A stretch of 64,000 bases of DNA from Sipunculus nudus (GCA_026874595.1 CM049310.1:66666056-66730055), one strand, 5' to 3'. Positions 1 through 8,380 are shown, numbered from the stretch's first letter. Numbers and translations: made by a program. The notes: generated from the sequence alone by a model not told the origin.

Positions 1-1014
1 GTTCTCGAGATAACCTTGGAAATTTTTTACGGACACGCGAATTTGGGCTGCACACTTTGTGATATCGAGGGGATCGCCCACGGCCATATCAACATGGTGC
101 GCCCATTCCTTCTTGAACTTACCGTAAAGCGCGGTGGTGACGTCAGAGGACAAAGACCGACACAGGGAAGATGCGACGTATTGAAAAACGAGCATATCTG
201 TAGGCAGTGACAAGACGGCTCCTGTGCAAGCGGAGGACCCCCCGGTGAAAGTACGCAAGAGTTCCCTGCTGAGGTCCGTCGGATGAACCAACACAGGACG
301 TGAACCGGCAGCAGACAAAGGCGCATTCGACAGGCAAGACACCACGGCGTCCGTCACCTTTTCGGCCGGCGGAGGCCCGTACGCCGTGTCACCCACCGTC
401 GTATCGCATGACGGTACAGCTATGCAACGCACGGAACGGAGTGCACGTGCGCGTTTCAGTTCACGGTGCAGCAGGTTTCTCTGTCTTGCCAGTTCCACGT
501 ACGTGTCTTTCATCCTTTCCGCGTCCCGCCTCGTGCGGTCCAGTTGTTCGCACAGATTGTGAAATTCCCGACGTGTTTCGCGGTCCCGGACGGTTTGTAT
601 TGCTAGGACGTCTGCGGAAACGCGTTCTTTGTCCAGCAGTTCAAACCGTTCTTTTAACTCGTGGAGCATGTCGGGATGTCCCTCTGGCCAAGGTGTTGGC
701 ACGTCAAGGGATACCCGTTGGGAATCCATGTTGGGTACATCTGTGTAATGGGCGTACGCCTTTTTAGGGCCGTAGCCGCCTTCGTAGGGAAACGCTTTGG
801 ACCGGACCTGGTCGTAAACTCTTGCATCCTGCCGTAGTGGCGGGAAACTGCCCGGACGTGACGGGTCCTCGTGTCTGTGCACTTGCTCTTTCAGACTCCT
901 GTAAGACTGCCTGCACCCGTTCCTGGAGAAGGACGCTCGATCCGCCGGGTATGATCTGTGTTTCCGTCGTGATTCATACCTGAAACGCGGTGTCCACATG
1001 CGTGTAGTGTGCAT
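1..1014 (-). CDS. Coiled-coil protein of unknown function, C-terminus cut by the left window edge
   Basis: An open frame runs from an ATG at 1014 (reading CAT on the plus strand) to base 1 without a stop, giving 338 residues; the 3' end lies outside the window. An in-frame TAA sits three codons upstream of the ATG, so this is the first possible Met; M96 in a good context is an alternative. The first 60 residues are rich in Arg and Ser. Residues about 116-190 are strongly charged with heptad-like Leu spacing (HELKERFELLDKE ... LLHRELKRAR) and should form a coiled coil. The rest mixes hydrophobic and polar residues and looks globular. I recognise no family. The long opening frame, G/C-rich third positions and the following intergenic gap support a real gene. 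It could be a virion structural protein, but that is only a guess. Confidence 0.7.
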   Translation of the reverse strand, partial: MHTTRMWTPRFRYESRRKHRSYPADRASFSRNGCRQSYRSLKEQVHRHEDPSRPGSFPPLRQDARVYDQVRSKAFPYEGGYGPKKAYAHYTDVPNMDSQRVSLDVPTPWPEGHPDMLHELKERFELLDKERVSADVLAIQTVRDRETRREFHNLCEQLDRTRRDAERMKDTYVELARQRNLLHRELKRARALRSVRCIAVPSCDTTVGDTAYGPPPAEKVTDAVVSCLSNAPLSAAGSRPVLVHPTDLSRELLRTFTGGSSACTGAVLSLPTDMLVFQYVASSLCRSLSSDVTTALYGKFKKEWAHHVDMAVGDPLDITKCAAQIRVSVKNFQGYLEN

Positions 1015-1565
1015 TTTGTTTTATCATGCCATGGACCGTTTGATGACCGATCAGTTGACGTAAGTCACAGTAACTGTGACAGTGACTTTATCCACCCCAA
1101 TACCTGATTCAACCGCTAGGACCAGAAACACAAATACGTACACCAAATAACGACCAATCTGACCCTTCGTCTGTTGCGCTCCTACACCCGATCGGATATA
1201 AGACGCGGGGCGTGAAAAGAGGGATTGGCATGATGTGATACCATTGTTTACATTATAAAACAAAGCACCATCAGTATAGCTCAGGGGACTTATAGTCAAC
1301 TGAGCTGCAACCGACCCACACCTTAGCTACCACACACGTCATCCATACCATCATACATTGGAACGTCATTTGACAAGTGCACAAAACGAAGGCTGGCATA
1401 AATCACGTTCATTAATGCTGTCTAACATGAAACACGAAACAATAAAAAAAAGAAACAACACCGTACACGATACATCACATTTATACCAAGTAACAACGTA
1501 TAAACAAATCAAATTCATGCACGTTCATGTCAAATAAACCAAAATATATCAGTCCATATCACGTT
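1015..1565. other. Intergenic region upstream of the partial gene, with a short perfect inverted repeat
   Basis: No ATG-started reading frame here looks coding. A near-perfect palindrome GTCACAGTAACTGTGAC (8-bp arms around one base) lies at 1064-1080 next to a CRE-like TGACGTAA at 1057-1064. A TATA-like TATATC on the minus strand near 1195-1202 could serve the partial gene, but it is about 180 bp from its ATG. Plus-strand AATAAA strings occur near 1441 and 1533 without a plus-strand gene to end. The 1320-1560 part is AT-rich and otherwise featureless. Confidence 0.4.
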
Positions 1566-2360
1566 TCACTCGATCATCCGTAAGAACATACACATCTCTG
1601 AATTGTCTGTAGCGTATGCCAGTGAACGTGCTGTTTCCCTATCGTAGGATTCGAGAGATATGTCAGCTCCGGCTTCTAATAACAGATACTTCACCATGTC
1701 CACATTGCCACGCAGAACAGCTTCATGTAACGGTGTCAGGCCTCGTTTGCCTTCTTTACAGTTGGGATCCGCGTGCAGCGCGAATAAAAGATAGTTCAGC
1801 ATGTCCCTGGCATCTGCTTCTGCTGCTATGTGCATGCAGGTGCGACCGTCCGCGTTCATAACACCCGTGAGATTCCTGTAGAAATCCGGCTTGTCCATCA
1901 TCACAAAGCCGGCCCAGCATGTCAGTGATTTCAAGCATTCCGAGCACTTGCGCTGGCAAGCCAAGTGCAGTGGGGTGTTCGCGTGTCTGTCCCTTTTCGT
2001 AACGTCCGCTCCGCGCATCACTAGATGCCGGATGAGTTGGTGCATGCAAAGTCTCACAGCCAGCTCGAGGTAGGTTTCTCCTTGTATGTTTACTATGTCG
2101 AGGACTCCTGGCCCGTCCATTCTGTCTAGTACCGATATCGCCCAGCCTTCCATCCCGGCTAATATGCAATTGTGTAGAAACGTTTCACCGGCACTGTCAC
2201 GGGAGAGAATGTGACACGGGGTGGACGATACGTCCTGTGGGGCACCAGAAACGGTGACTTCTTTGGCGGTGCTGTTCTCGCGTATGTCTTTGACGGTGCT
2301 GTTTTCGCTTATGTGAAGTCTACGCATCCCAGCCTCGACTGACTCCGTCGAACAAAACAT
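1566..2360 (-). CDS. IkB-like ankyrin-repeat protein 1
   Basis: 264 residues from the ATG at 2360; the frame is open further upstream only with non-ATG codons, and the TATA box at 2433-2442 puts the transcription start just ahead of this ATG. Residues 1-50 are low in structure and repeat the string ENSTxK. Six ankyrin-like repeats follow at about 55-87, 92-124, 125-150, 170-203, 205-238 and 240-264. The third begins DRHANTPLHLAC, followed by an inserted stretch and then NADGRTCMHIAA. This arrangement, with the insertion between repeats 3 and 4, is the layout of IkB-alpha/cactus/Bcl-3, which bind NF-kB/Rel dimers in the cytoplasm. The GLTPLHEAV repeat is canonical. I see no DSGxxS degron in the N-terminus, so signal-induced degradation is not expected. 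Inferred role: constitutive Rel inhibitor or other ankyrin adaptor. It is the shortest of three neighbouring paralogues. Confidence 0.85.
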   Translation of the reverse strand: MFCSTESVEAGMRRLHISENSTVKDIRENSTAKEVTVSGAPQDVSSTPCHILSRDSAGETFLHNCILAGMEGWAISVLDRMDGPGVLDIVNIQGETYLELAVRLCMHQLIRHLVMRGADVTKRDRHANTPLHLACQRKCSECLKSLTCWAGFVMMDKPDFYRNLTGVMNADGRTCMHIAAEADARDMLNYLLFALHADPNCKEGKRGLTPLHEAVLRGNVDMVKYLLLEAGADISLESYDRETARSLAYATDNSEMCMFLRMIE

Positions 2361-2748
2361 GTCTCTGTCTCTAAACGTGTAAACGAACAGTGAACTGCAA
2401 CGGTATGTGATCAAATACTACCAGCACAGTCATATATTTATACGCTAAAACGACATCTATTTTTAACCCATAGAATATCCGAAAGTCACATTTGTGAGGT
2501 AATCTCTAATTTTGGTAACGTCGGATTTCCCCACATATCACAGCATGATAATGCGTCATCCGACATGTGGGATTTTTGTTCACGGTCACACACAGCCACG
2601 TCATTGGTAGTGTTTGTTTAGGGTTGAACAACGTTGTATCCGGAAAGCGAAACCCCCCCCCTCCCCCCAGTTCATCAGCTAGTGCTGTCATTGCGGGATA
2701 ATTAGTAGGCACAGTATACAATCATAGTGTATGCACTTTCGTATTAAG
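2361..2748. other. Intergenic region between ankyrin genes 1 and 2, promoter of gene 1
   Basis: Contains the minus-strand TATA box of ankyrin gene 1 and a C-rich run (2647-2667). Possible frames start only at TTG or cross the C-run and are not believable as genes. No clear AATAAA for ankyrin gene 2 was found. Confidence 0.5.
2433..2442 (-). promoter_or_regulatory. TATA box of ankyrin gene 1
   Basis: The minus strand reads TATAAATATA. It lies about 75 bp upstream of the ATG at 2360, leaving a short 5' leader of about 45 nt if transcription starts 30 bp downstream. It makes the internal ATG the first one on the transcript. Confidence 0.6.
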
Positions 2749-3888
2749 CTATCCACTCTCGGTCATGCTGTCGTCTTCGCTGTCGCAATTGTCCGGGCGC
2801 ACAGCACCCAACCCTACAAGAAACATAACACATTCCTCGTGCCCGTTCGACATTGCAGCTTCCAAGGGAGAACTCCTGTTCCACGCTCGCGCGTGTGCAT
2901 TCGCCCAACATTCATTTACCAAATATCGTACCATGTCTAATCTGCCGGACTCAGCTGCTTCGTACAGTGCAGTCTTTCCCGTCTTTCCATTTGGCGCATC
3001 GACATCCTCCAGCAGCGGTTTGAGGCAACCTAGCAGGTCCTTGTGCCCACCTTCCGCAGCCAAATGTACGCATGTCTGCCCGTCGTAATTCAAAATGTTC
3101 GGCCTTGGGGGGACTCTGTTAAACGGTCTGTAACGTAGATATTTTTTCACTTCTGCATGCGTCAGGTACAATGTCAGAGCCATAGCACACATCGTGTCAC
3201 CTCTGGCTGAAGCCAAATGCAACGGTGTGTTCCCGTGCGCGTCTCTAGCCTCTGTGTCCGCACCGCGAGCCACCAACTGCCTAACCAGTGAATACATACC
3301 CTTCTTAACGGCCAGGTGCAAGCAGGTGTCGCCATTCATATCGGTCTTGTTGATCCCTCGGCTGTGCGTTAGGTCGCGCAGTATCCCCGTGGCAGCACGT
3401 TCCCTGCCCCAATTCTTTATGCAACTGTGTAAAAGTGTTTCGACCGTGCCCATCCCGACGTCTTCAAATATGTTGTTCACGAAGCGCTTGGCGTTTTTCA
3501 GGAAAACAGGCAAAACGTGCAGCCCAAGACCACGGCGTTTCGCCATGTGAAAGGCCAACTGCAGAGAGAAAGGGGACCCTTGAGTCCAAAAGGGAGCTCT
3601 CTTCTCGTCCAGCTCGGGGTCAAAGCCTTCACAAACCGACATATGAACCGAGGTACAAGTCGGATTCGACACAAGTAATAGCCCGCCAGTTCCGTTGTCA
3701 ATGCTCGTCAATGAGGTGTCCATTTCTGAAAGTGTTTCCCCTGTATTCATGTCATCGTCTATGACATTAACGCTTTCTGTTGAGTACGCAGACTTGTCTA
3801 TGAAGTTATCACCCTGGGTAGAGTACTCAGACACTTCCGCGCACATTCTAGCAAGTTCAATGCTTTCAATTTGCCGCCTGCTGGCCAT
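2749..3888 (-). CDS. IkB-like ankyrin-repeat protein 2
   Basis: 379 residues from the ATG at 3888, which has a strong Kozak context (accATGG). An in-frame ATG at 3945 is part of the TATA box itself (TATAAATG), so it should not be on the transcript. The N-terminal 180 residues are unlike ankyrins: a Ser/Thr/acidic stretch (1-100), then a more ordered part. A degenerate repeat at 147-173 is followed by clear repeats at 184-215 (NGDTCLHLAV), 217-240 (DAHGNTPLHLAS), 268-300 (YDGQTCVHLAAEGGHKDLL), 304-335 and 337-362. An inserted loop of about 27 residues separates the second and third clear repeats, as in IkB proteins. The C-terminus (366-379) is acidic and Ser-rich, recalling the PEST tail of IkB-alpha. 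Inferred to bind a Rel-family factor; an ankyrin adaptor with another partner is possible. Confidence 0.87.
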   Translation of the reverse strand: MASRRQIESIELARMCAEVSEYSTQGDNFIDKSAYSTESVNVIDDDMNTGETLSEMDTSLTSIDNGTGGLLLVSNPTCTSVHMSVCEGFDPELDEKRAPFWTQGSPFSLQLAFHMAKRRGLGLHVLPVFLKNAKRFVNNIFEDVGMGTVETLLHSCIKNWGRERAATGILRDLTHSRGINKTDMNGDTCLHLAVKKGMYSLVRQLVARGADTEARDAHGNTPLHLASARGDTMCAMALTLYLTHAEVKKYLRYRPFNRVPPRPNILNYDGQTCVHLAAEGGHKDLLGCLKPLLEDVDAPNGKTGKTALYEAAESGRLDMVRYLVNECWANAHARAWNRSSPLEAAMSNGHEECVMFLVGLGAVRPDNCDSEDDSMTESG

Positions 3889-3944
3889 GGTACGGCGATA
3901 AAGACGTTCATCCAAAATGTAAACGTTGACACTGGTCGGGCACA

Positions 3945-3950
3945 TTTATA
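3945..3950 (-). promoter_or_regulatory. TATA box of ankyrin gene 2
   Basis: The minus strand reads TATAAATGTG. It lies 57 bp upstream of the chosen ATG and overlaps an upstream in-frame ATG, which decides the start in favour of 3888. Confidence 0.65.
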
Positions 3951-4364
3951 CACAATGCTTCCTAGTGACAACCAATAGAAAGTCTCTGATTGGGGGGAAA
4001 TTCTCCTGACTCATACCCTCCTGACTTGTTTACACAAGCATATGATTTACATGGGGAAAACCGACGATGACTCACTGATTGTGTGAATTCCAAAACGTAA
4101 ACCGACGTAGTACACATCCGGGAAAATCTACGTGTTAGCGGTTATGTTACCACGACGTCGTACCCACGTTCTGGCAGGTATTCAGTACACCAACTGACGC
4201 TTGGAAATACCCGGTTTTACGCTTAAGTAAAAGTAAAAACCCAATGACGTAAATGTTTAGATGCTCCACTACTAAAAACACTAATCGGGCGACGTATATT
4301 CTGTGTGCGGAGGAAACAGGATTACATCCTGACAGTTCGCTTATTAAACACATGCGCCTCAGCA
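3951..4364. other. Intergenic region between ankyrin genes 2 and 3
   Basis: No gene is supported. It holds several CRE-like TGACGT/GACGTC strings (for example near 4152 and 4244) and, on the minus strand just past the stop of gene 3, TTTAATAAG, a possible variant poly(A) signal near 4342. Confidence 0.4.
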
Positions 4365-5495
4365 TTAATCTATATCGCTTTCCTCCGACGTTTCTTTGCC
4401 GCATTTCTTAATGTAATTCAAAAGGATTTCAGCTGTTTCCTGTTGGTTTTCCATCATAGCTGACTGTATGGGTGTCCAGCCGTCGGACGACTTAACGTGT
4501 ACGTCTGCGCCGCATCTCTCGATCAGGCACCGAACCATGGTACTCAAACCGGCTGCGGCTGCTATGTGCAGTGCCGTTCTGCCACTGCGGGTTTCCCGTT
4601 GGTTTACGTCCGCTCCCAACTTGTTCACCAGGTGAACCGTCAGTTCCTCCACCCCGCAAGCTGCTGCGAGGTGCATAAATCCCAGACCTTCCTTGTTTAC
4701 CGCGTCCATGTCTTGAGGTAACTTGGTGAACGGCACAAAGTATGGGATGTTCAACATCTCTTCCCCCAGGACTGCTGTCAGGCATTTTACGGTCGACAGG
4801 TCACCTCGTGCGCAGGCTATGTGGAGGGGCGTGTTACCATCTGAGTCTCGTGCCTCTAAAACGGCACCGTGCATGACCAGTTGCCTTGCCAAGCATGCCT
4901 GTCCTTTCATGACAGCCAAATGGAGGCACGTTCGGCCTTTCTTGTTGGGAATGTTCAACACAGCATAGCATTCCTGTCCTTTCACATAGCAGCTCGGTCC
5001 TTTCAGCCCTGCCAGTATACGGGAAACCACATCATACCTACCCTCTTCGATTAGCCTGTGCAGCGCAGTCCTCCCAGTTTCGTCTGTGCGACGCAACTGT
5101 TCCTGAGTGTATCTTTCTCCCGCGCCTGTGTTCTTAACATCGGATACCACGCCTGCGTCTGCTTCTGACAGCACGCAGTCATTCATACTACACGCCATGT
5201 CTTCCATGTCAGAATCGTCATCCATCTCTTCACTGAAACCTACGTCGTCGTCATCAACCGGAACACCGGCGTAGAACGCGGCTAGTGCTGCTGCTGCGCG
5301 TGGGTTTGCGCGTGCCATCTGGAGCGACTCATCCATAAGGCCACGGTGAATATGTCCTGGAAGTTCCTGCTGAAAACTCCATCCTACGGCTCCTAAATCA
5401 TCGTCAGCGTCATCTTCTTCGTCGTCCATGTTATGTATATTGTCTAACATCCGTTGAAAGCGCGGGTTTTCCCTGTTAAACCGCTCTCGTGACAT
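4365..5495 (-). CDS. IkB-like ankyrin-repeat protein 3 with acidic N-terminus
   Basis: 376 residues from the ATG at 5495. The N-terminus carries two very acidic tracts (about 23-33 and 81-98). Six ankyrin repeats lie at about 138-165 (TDETGRTALHRLIEEG), 185-216 (NKKGRTCLHLAVMKG), 218-245 (DSDGNTPLHIACARGD), 267-298, 303-335 (RSGRTALHIAAAAG) and 337-366. The third and fourth are separated by an insertion of about 25 residues, the IkB pattern also seen in its two neighbours. The tail is short and acidic (EESDID). This is the best preserved ankyrin domain of the three. The genes share strand, order of repeats and the inserted loop, so they probably arose by tandem duplication and then diverged strongly outside the repeats. 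Rel/NF-kB binding is inferred, not shown. Confidence 0.88.
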   Translation of the reverse strand: MSRERFNRENPRFQRMLDNIHNMDDEEDDADDDLGAVGWSFQQELPGHIHRGLMDESLQMARANPRAAAALAAFYAGVPVDDDDVGFSEEMDDDSDMEDMACSMNDCVLSEADAGVVSDVKNTGAGERYTQEQLRRTDETGRTALHRLIEEGRYDVVSRILAGLKGPSCYVKGQECYAVLNIPNKKGRTCLHLAVMKGQACLARQLVMHGAVLEARDSDGNTPLHIACARGDLSTVKCLTAVLGEEMLNIPYFVPFTKLPQDMDAVNKEGLGFMHLAAACGVEELTVHLVNKLGADVNQRETRSGRTALHIAAAAGLSTMVRCLIERCGADVHVKSSDGWTPIQSAMMENQQETAEILLNYIKKCGKETSEESDID

Positions 5496-5545
5496 TGCTG
5501 AAACACGCCTGTATTACAGTGTGACCGTGTCGATTGCACTGTGGG

Positions 5546-5551
5546 TTTTAT
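5546..5551 (-). promoter_or_regulatory. Probable TATA-like element of ankyrin gene 3
   Basis: The minus strand reads AATAAAACCCAC about 52 bp upstream of the ATG at 5495. It is weaker than the other TATA boxes in this cluster, but the spacing fits. Confidence 0.45.
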
Positions 5552-5702
5552 TAGTATTCGTCGGCTGACGACATGTGGCCCGTCCGTGTTTCAGTGCAAA
5601 ATCTGGTCAAGACGGGGCGTAGCTGTAAACGTGCAACGCAAATACATGCGACATTGACTCCGCCCACGGCATGTGACGTCAAACGCCAGTCACCCGCTTG
5701 CT

Positions 5703-5708
5703 TATAAA
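5703..5708 (+). promoter_or_regulatory. TATA box of the 5819-6286 gene
   Basis: TATAAA within CTTATAAAGC. Transcription would start near 5733 and the first ATG in a good context is at 5819. Together with ankyrin gene 3 this makes a divergent promoter region of about 320 bp. Confidence 0.6.
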
Positions 5709-5818
5709 GCTAGACTCATTTCGTTCAGTGCGGTCCAGACAGGAGGAGGCGTCGTGATTGACGACACGCACAACCGCTCGGTTGTCTTTATATCATTATA
5801 CAGCAAAGTCGGTGTGTC

Positions 5819-6286
5819 ATGGGTGCCATGTTCAGCAGGTCTCGGCATTACGTTACCCACGAAGACCCCGAAGATGTTAATGACGTCGTTCATAACGAAA
5901 CTTCCCAAGTACAGTGGTACATCGGAGAAGGCGAACCAACGCATGAGAATACAATCCCTAGCACACTGGACCGTGCTACGTGCAGGGAGGAACGTTCTAC
6001 GCTTGAACAGGCGGAGAAGTCTGACACAAGCATGACAGATGGTGGTGAAACGAGTACACGAGCACGCACACTCCGCCGTCGCGGGAGAGGACGTCGAAAC
6101 CCATTGTCGGGCCACACGCCGGACCAGACCCAGAGTTCCTGGACACCACGTACAACGGGAGTGATGGTTGGGAGGTTACAAAAAATGACGCAACTGTTGC
6201 ATGAGATGAGGGAAGACCTAACACAGATGGACAGGATCTTGTCCGAAATGACACCGGGAAAGGTCGAGGTCTCCAAAAAAGAGTAA
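5819..6286 (+). CDS. Small hydrophilic protein with C-terminal coiled coil, unknown function
   Basis: 155 residues from ATG at 5819; a second in-frame ATG follows at 5828. The protein is polar, with an Arg-rich patch in the middle (RTLRRRGRGRRN), a possible nuclear localisation or nucleic-acid contact. Residues about 118-148 (MVGRLQKMTQLLHEMREDL and on) show heptad spacing of Leu/Met and should form a short coiled coil. I do not recognise a family. A TATA box at 5703 and an AATAAA at 6379 bracket the frame, which is good evidence of a transcription unit. It is the only plus-strand gene in the first 10 kb. Confidence 0.65.
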   Translation: MGAMFSRSRHYVTHEDPEDVNDVVHNETSQVQWYIGEGEPTHENTIPSTLDRATCREERSTLEQAEKSDTSMTDGGETSTRARTLRRRGRGRRNPLSGHTPDQTQSSWTPRTTGVMVGRLQKMTQLLHEMREDLTQMDRILSEMTPGKVEVSKKE

Positions 6287-6378
6287 CACAGGTCGGACAT
6301 GCATGGTTCTCCGTTTCATTGTACCTGACAGTGTTTTGTTAGCGAAGTACTGCGTGATGAAGCATGTAATTAAACCAA

Positions 6379-6384
6379 AATAAA
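6379..6384 (+). terminator. Poly(A) signal of the 5819-6286 gene
   Basis: AATAAA about 90 bp beyond the stop codon on the same strand. Confidence 0.55.
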
Positions 6385-6856
6385 CACAACTTTGATATTA
6401 TTGAGTGTATTTTTCGTACTGATACCTGCCATACGTTTCCATACATACATACATATAACCTTCATATGCACTGAACATACACCGGGAGCTCCCCCGCCTT
6501 TTGTTCCTGTTGCGATTCATCAGGTGCGTGATTCATGTTTGTGTGATTCATGTTTGTGTGTGTGTAAATGTGGCATGCGTAAAGAACGACAGACACCTGT
6601 TAAAGCAGGACAATATTTTTACTGCGTGCAAATCAAGCATACCTACAAAACAATAAACATGGCGCTGAAGCACAGTATTTGACGTGACGGAAAGGACAGT
6701 GTCCTTAAAAACCAATGTTAAGTCGCCTTCAGTCATGTTTTAAGAAGAAATGTTCATTCGTTTAAATTTCTGTCGTTTAAATTTAAAATCAAATTAGACC
6801 ATGCTCTTTTTACCAACAAAACATAAAGGCCGTCGACTGGATATAAACTGTTTTTT

Positions 6857-6862
6857 TTATTA
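6857..6862 (-). terminator. Poly(A) signal of the zinc-finger gene
   Basis: On the minus strand the stop TAG is followed directly by ATAATAATAAAAAA, so AATAAA lies within 15 bases of the stop, a compact 3' end usual in large DNA viruses. Confidence 0.55.
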
Positions 6863-6866
6863 TTAT

Positions 6867-7649
6867 CTATACGTTTTCTCCACTGGAATGCTCGTTCTGG
6901 TGACGTCGTTTCCGTGACTTTGCGTTTTTACGTGTACGCGTTTTATGTTTTCTGTCGCCGTGAGTGTCTCTTGAGCGTTTTCTACGGGTGAAGTGTGTAC
7001 TGGTTGATACGACAGGGATGGGGCGCGTGCATGTGTTGCCTGAGTAATGGGCGTCATCAGGCGTAGTGTTCTCTGTCGCGTATTCACTCGAGTATCTCGA
7101 CGCGTATCCTGTCAGGTATCTCGTTGCGTGCAATAGACGTAGCAGCACACGCCAGTGCGCGCAGTCCTTGAGATAACGCGGGTCTTCCGGTTTAAAACCA
7201 CGCCTCTCTCCTGTCCAGGACACGAAGTACAGACACTCACCTTCTAAAAGCTGACAGGAACGTGTAAGCTGCAACCCCTTTGTTCTCACGAGCAGCGGGA
7301 GGTTGCTCATGTACGAACATCCCAACATTCTGCATATGCTTTGCATATACGGCATCATGTAGCATATATACGTGTCCTTGTGCAGCAGGCAGGAACGTCC
7401 TGCGTGGAATCTGTCCTCGTGTTCTTTGCGATGCCAGATGTCGCCGAAATTCCTTCTGCACACAGAACAGGCGGAGATCGGGTCAGCGAACCAAGGCAGA
7501 TGAGATACAACAACATGCGAGCGGAGGCATGATACCGAAACCCCGCAGATGCAGCAAACCTCTAGCTCTGGAGCAGTACGTCCTCTTTCATTCTTCTCAA
7601 ACATGCTTGTGTAGTCATCGGACAGCTCTAGTATATCATCCATTTTCAT
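6867..7649 (-). CDS. C2H2-type zinc-finger protein with basic C-terminal tail
   Basis: 260 residues from ATG at 7649 (MKMDD); ATG at 7643 is an equally good start, and longer versions need GTG. Two zinc-finger-like motifs sit near the N-terminus: C32-x2-C35-x9-H45-x4-H50 and C61-x2-C64-x12-H77-x4-H82; the second fits the canonical C2H2 spacing exactly. They are joined by the string SHLPWFADPISAC. Residues about 83-190 look globular and include further Cys. The last 60 residues are highly basic (for example TRRKRSRDTHGDRKHKTR), a likely nuclear localisation signal or nucleic-acid-binding tail. A nuclear DNA- or RNA-binding role is inferred. The H-LPWF/W-C linker pattern reminds me of finger domains in uncharacterised invertebrate proteins, but I cannot confirm that. 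The next gene upstream is also Cys-rich and on the same strand. Confidence 0.75.
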   Translation of the reverse strand: MKMDDILELSDDYTSMFEKNERGRTAPELEVCCICGVSVSCLRSHVVVSHLPWFADPISACSVCRRNFGDIWHRKEHEDRFHAGRSCLLHKDTYICYMMPYMQSICRMLGCSYMSNLPLLVRTKGLQLTRSCQLLEGECLYFVSWTGERRGFKPEDPRYLKDCAHWRVLLRLLHATRYLTGYASRYSSEYATENTTPDDAHYSGNTCTRPIPVVSTSTHFTRRKRSRDTHGDRKHKTRTRKNAKSRKRRHQNEHSSGENV

Positions 7650-7740
7650 ATATGTATGCACGGATGAAGGCACACTGCACACGAAGTGATAACCTTGACA
7701 GTCTCACTCTGTATTGACGTCTGAGCTCACTCCAACCACT

Positions 7741-7755
7741 ACATATATTATATAT
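7741..7755 (-). promoter_or_regulatory. TATA region of the zinc-finger gene
   Basis: The minus strand reads ATATATAATATATG, ending about 90 bp upstream of the ATG at 7649. It lies only 20-35 bases past the stop of the neighbouring gene, showing tight head-to-tail packing. Confidence 0.5.
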
Positions 7756-7775
7756 GCACGTACGATACGCTTACG

Positions 7776-8327
7776 TCAGCATGAAGACCACGCTCGACAT
7801 GTACATCCACTCCTGTACCGCGTACGGTTCTGTAGTATAGGTAAACCGATCTCGCGCCTGTACAAAACGGTCACTGCATTTACAGGCCTGTGCATCCAGT
7901 AACGGGACACCTTCTCATGAAATCGTCTAGCGCGTCTTTCACCGCATGCCAGGTCTGTAAGCCAGACCGATTTTCCCAACAGCCGTTTCCATTCGACATC
8001 AGTTACACACGGCACCTGCATCCTATCGCACTGCCATCCGCAAAACACACAAGGAAAACAGGAGTAACCCAAGATTTCACCATAGATGTGAGGAGCACGA
8101 ATATCACCTACCAGATGAAATAAGGAGGCACATCCGTCCAATGGTTCGATGCAGACGCATAACAGGCAATCCAGTGACTCATCTAGCGTGGTGTGTTCTC
8201 CTGGAAAATGATGGCTTCCAGGAGAGCATGGTCGATTAGTGTCATACGTCTTCCTGTATCCGCACAAGACGCACGTGTCATAATTTTCATGTGTCGCCGC
8301 AGGGTACATGTGAACGAAAACAGCCAT
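7776..8327 (-). CDS. Cysteine-rich putative zinc-binding protein
   Basis: 183 residues from ATG at 8327 in a perfect Kozak context (gtcaccATGG). The frame is open to an ATG at 8456, but a TATA box (TATAAAAG) lies inside that longer version at 8381-8388, so the shorter product is more likely. Several Cys pairs are visible: C19-x2-C22 (CVLC), DCLLCVC, CFPC and CVFCGWQC, interspersed with His, as expected for several zinc sites. No RING or BIR spacing is met. The C-terminal third is basic. Function unknown. Same strand as the C2H2 gene with an intergenic gap of about 126 bp that holds that gene's TATA box; both may bind nucleic acid, though sequence similarity between them is not evident. Confidence 0.7.
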   Translation of the reverse strand: MAVFVHMYPAATHENYDTCVLCGYRKTYDTNRPCSPGSHHFPGEHTTLDESLDCLLCVCIEPLDGCASLFHLVGDIRAPHIYGEILGYSCFPCVFCGWQCDRMQVPCVTDVEWKRLLGKSVWLTDLACGERRARRFHEKVSRYWMHRPVNAVTVLYRREIGLPILQNRTRYRSGCTCRAWSSC

Positions 8328-8380
8328 GGTGACCAGTCGAAATGCATGCGAGTCTGAGGGGTTAGTTCTTTGTTTGTACA

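Larger units (their letters stand above)
6287..6866. other. Convergent intergenic region with poly(A) signals
   Basis: Lies between the 3' ends of the 5819-6286 gene (plus) and the zinc-finger gene (minus). It holds plus-strand AATAAA at 6379-6384 and another near 6649, and at 6857-6862 a minus-strand AATAAA five bases past the stop of the zinc-finger gene. Short frames here have no supporting signals. A small CATA repeat lies near 6441. Confidence 0.5.

Noticed and set aside
300-767. 155-residue plus-strand frame
   Set aside because: It lies opposite the longer minus-strand frame (1-1014) that is open to the window edge and has a coherent coiled coil; the plus frame is Pro/Arg/Cys-rich, as is usual for the opposite strand of a GC-rich gene.
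1051-1299. 82-residue minus-strand frame with a hydrophobic stretch
   Set aside because: It starts at TTG, has no ATG, and has no matching promoter or poly(A) signal.
2506-2721. 71-residue minus-strand frame between ankyrin genes
   Set aside because: Non-ATG start, passes through a C-run giving poly-Gly, no signals.
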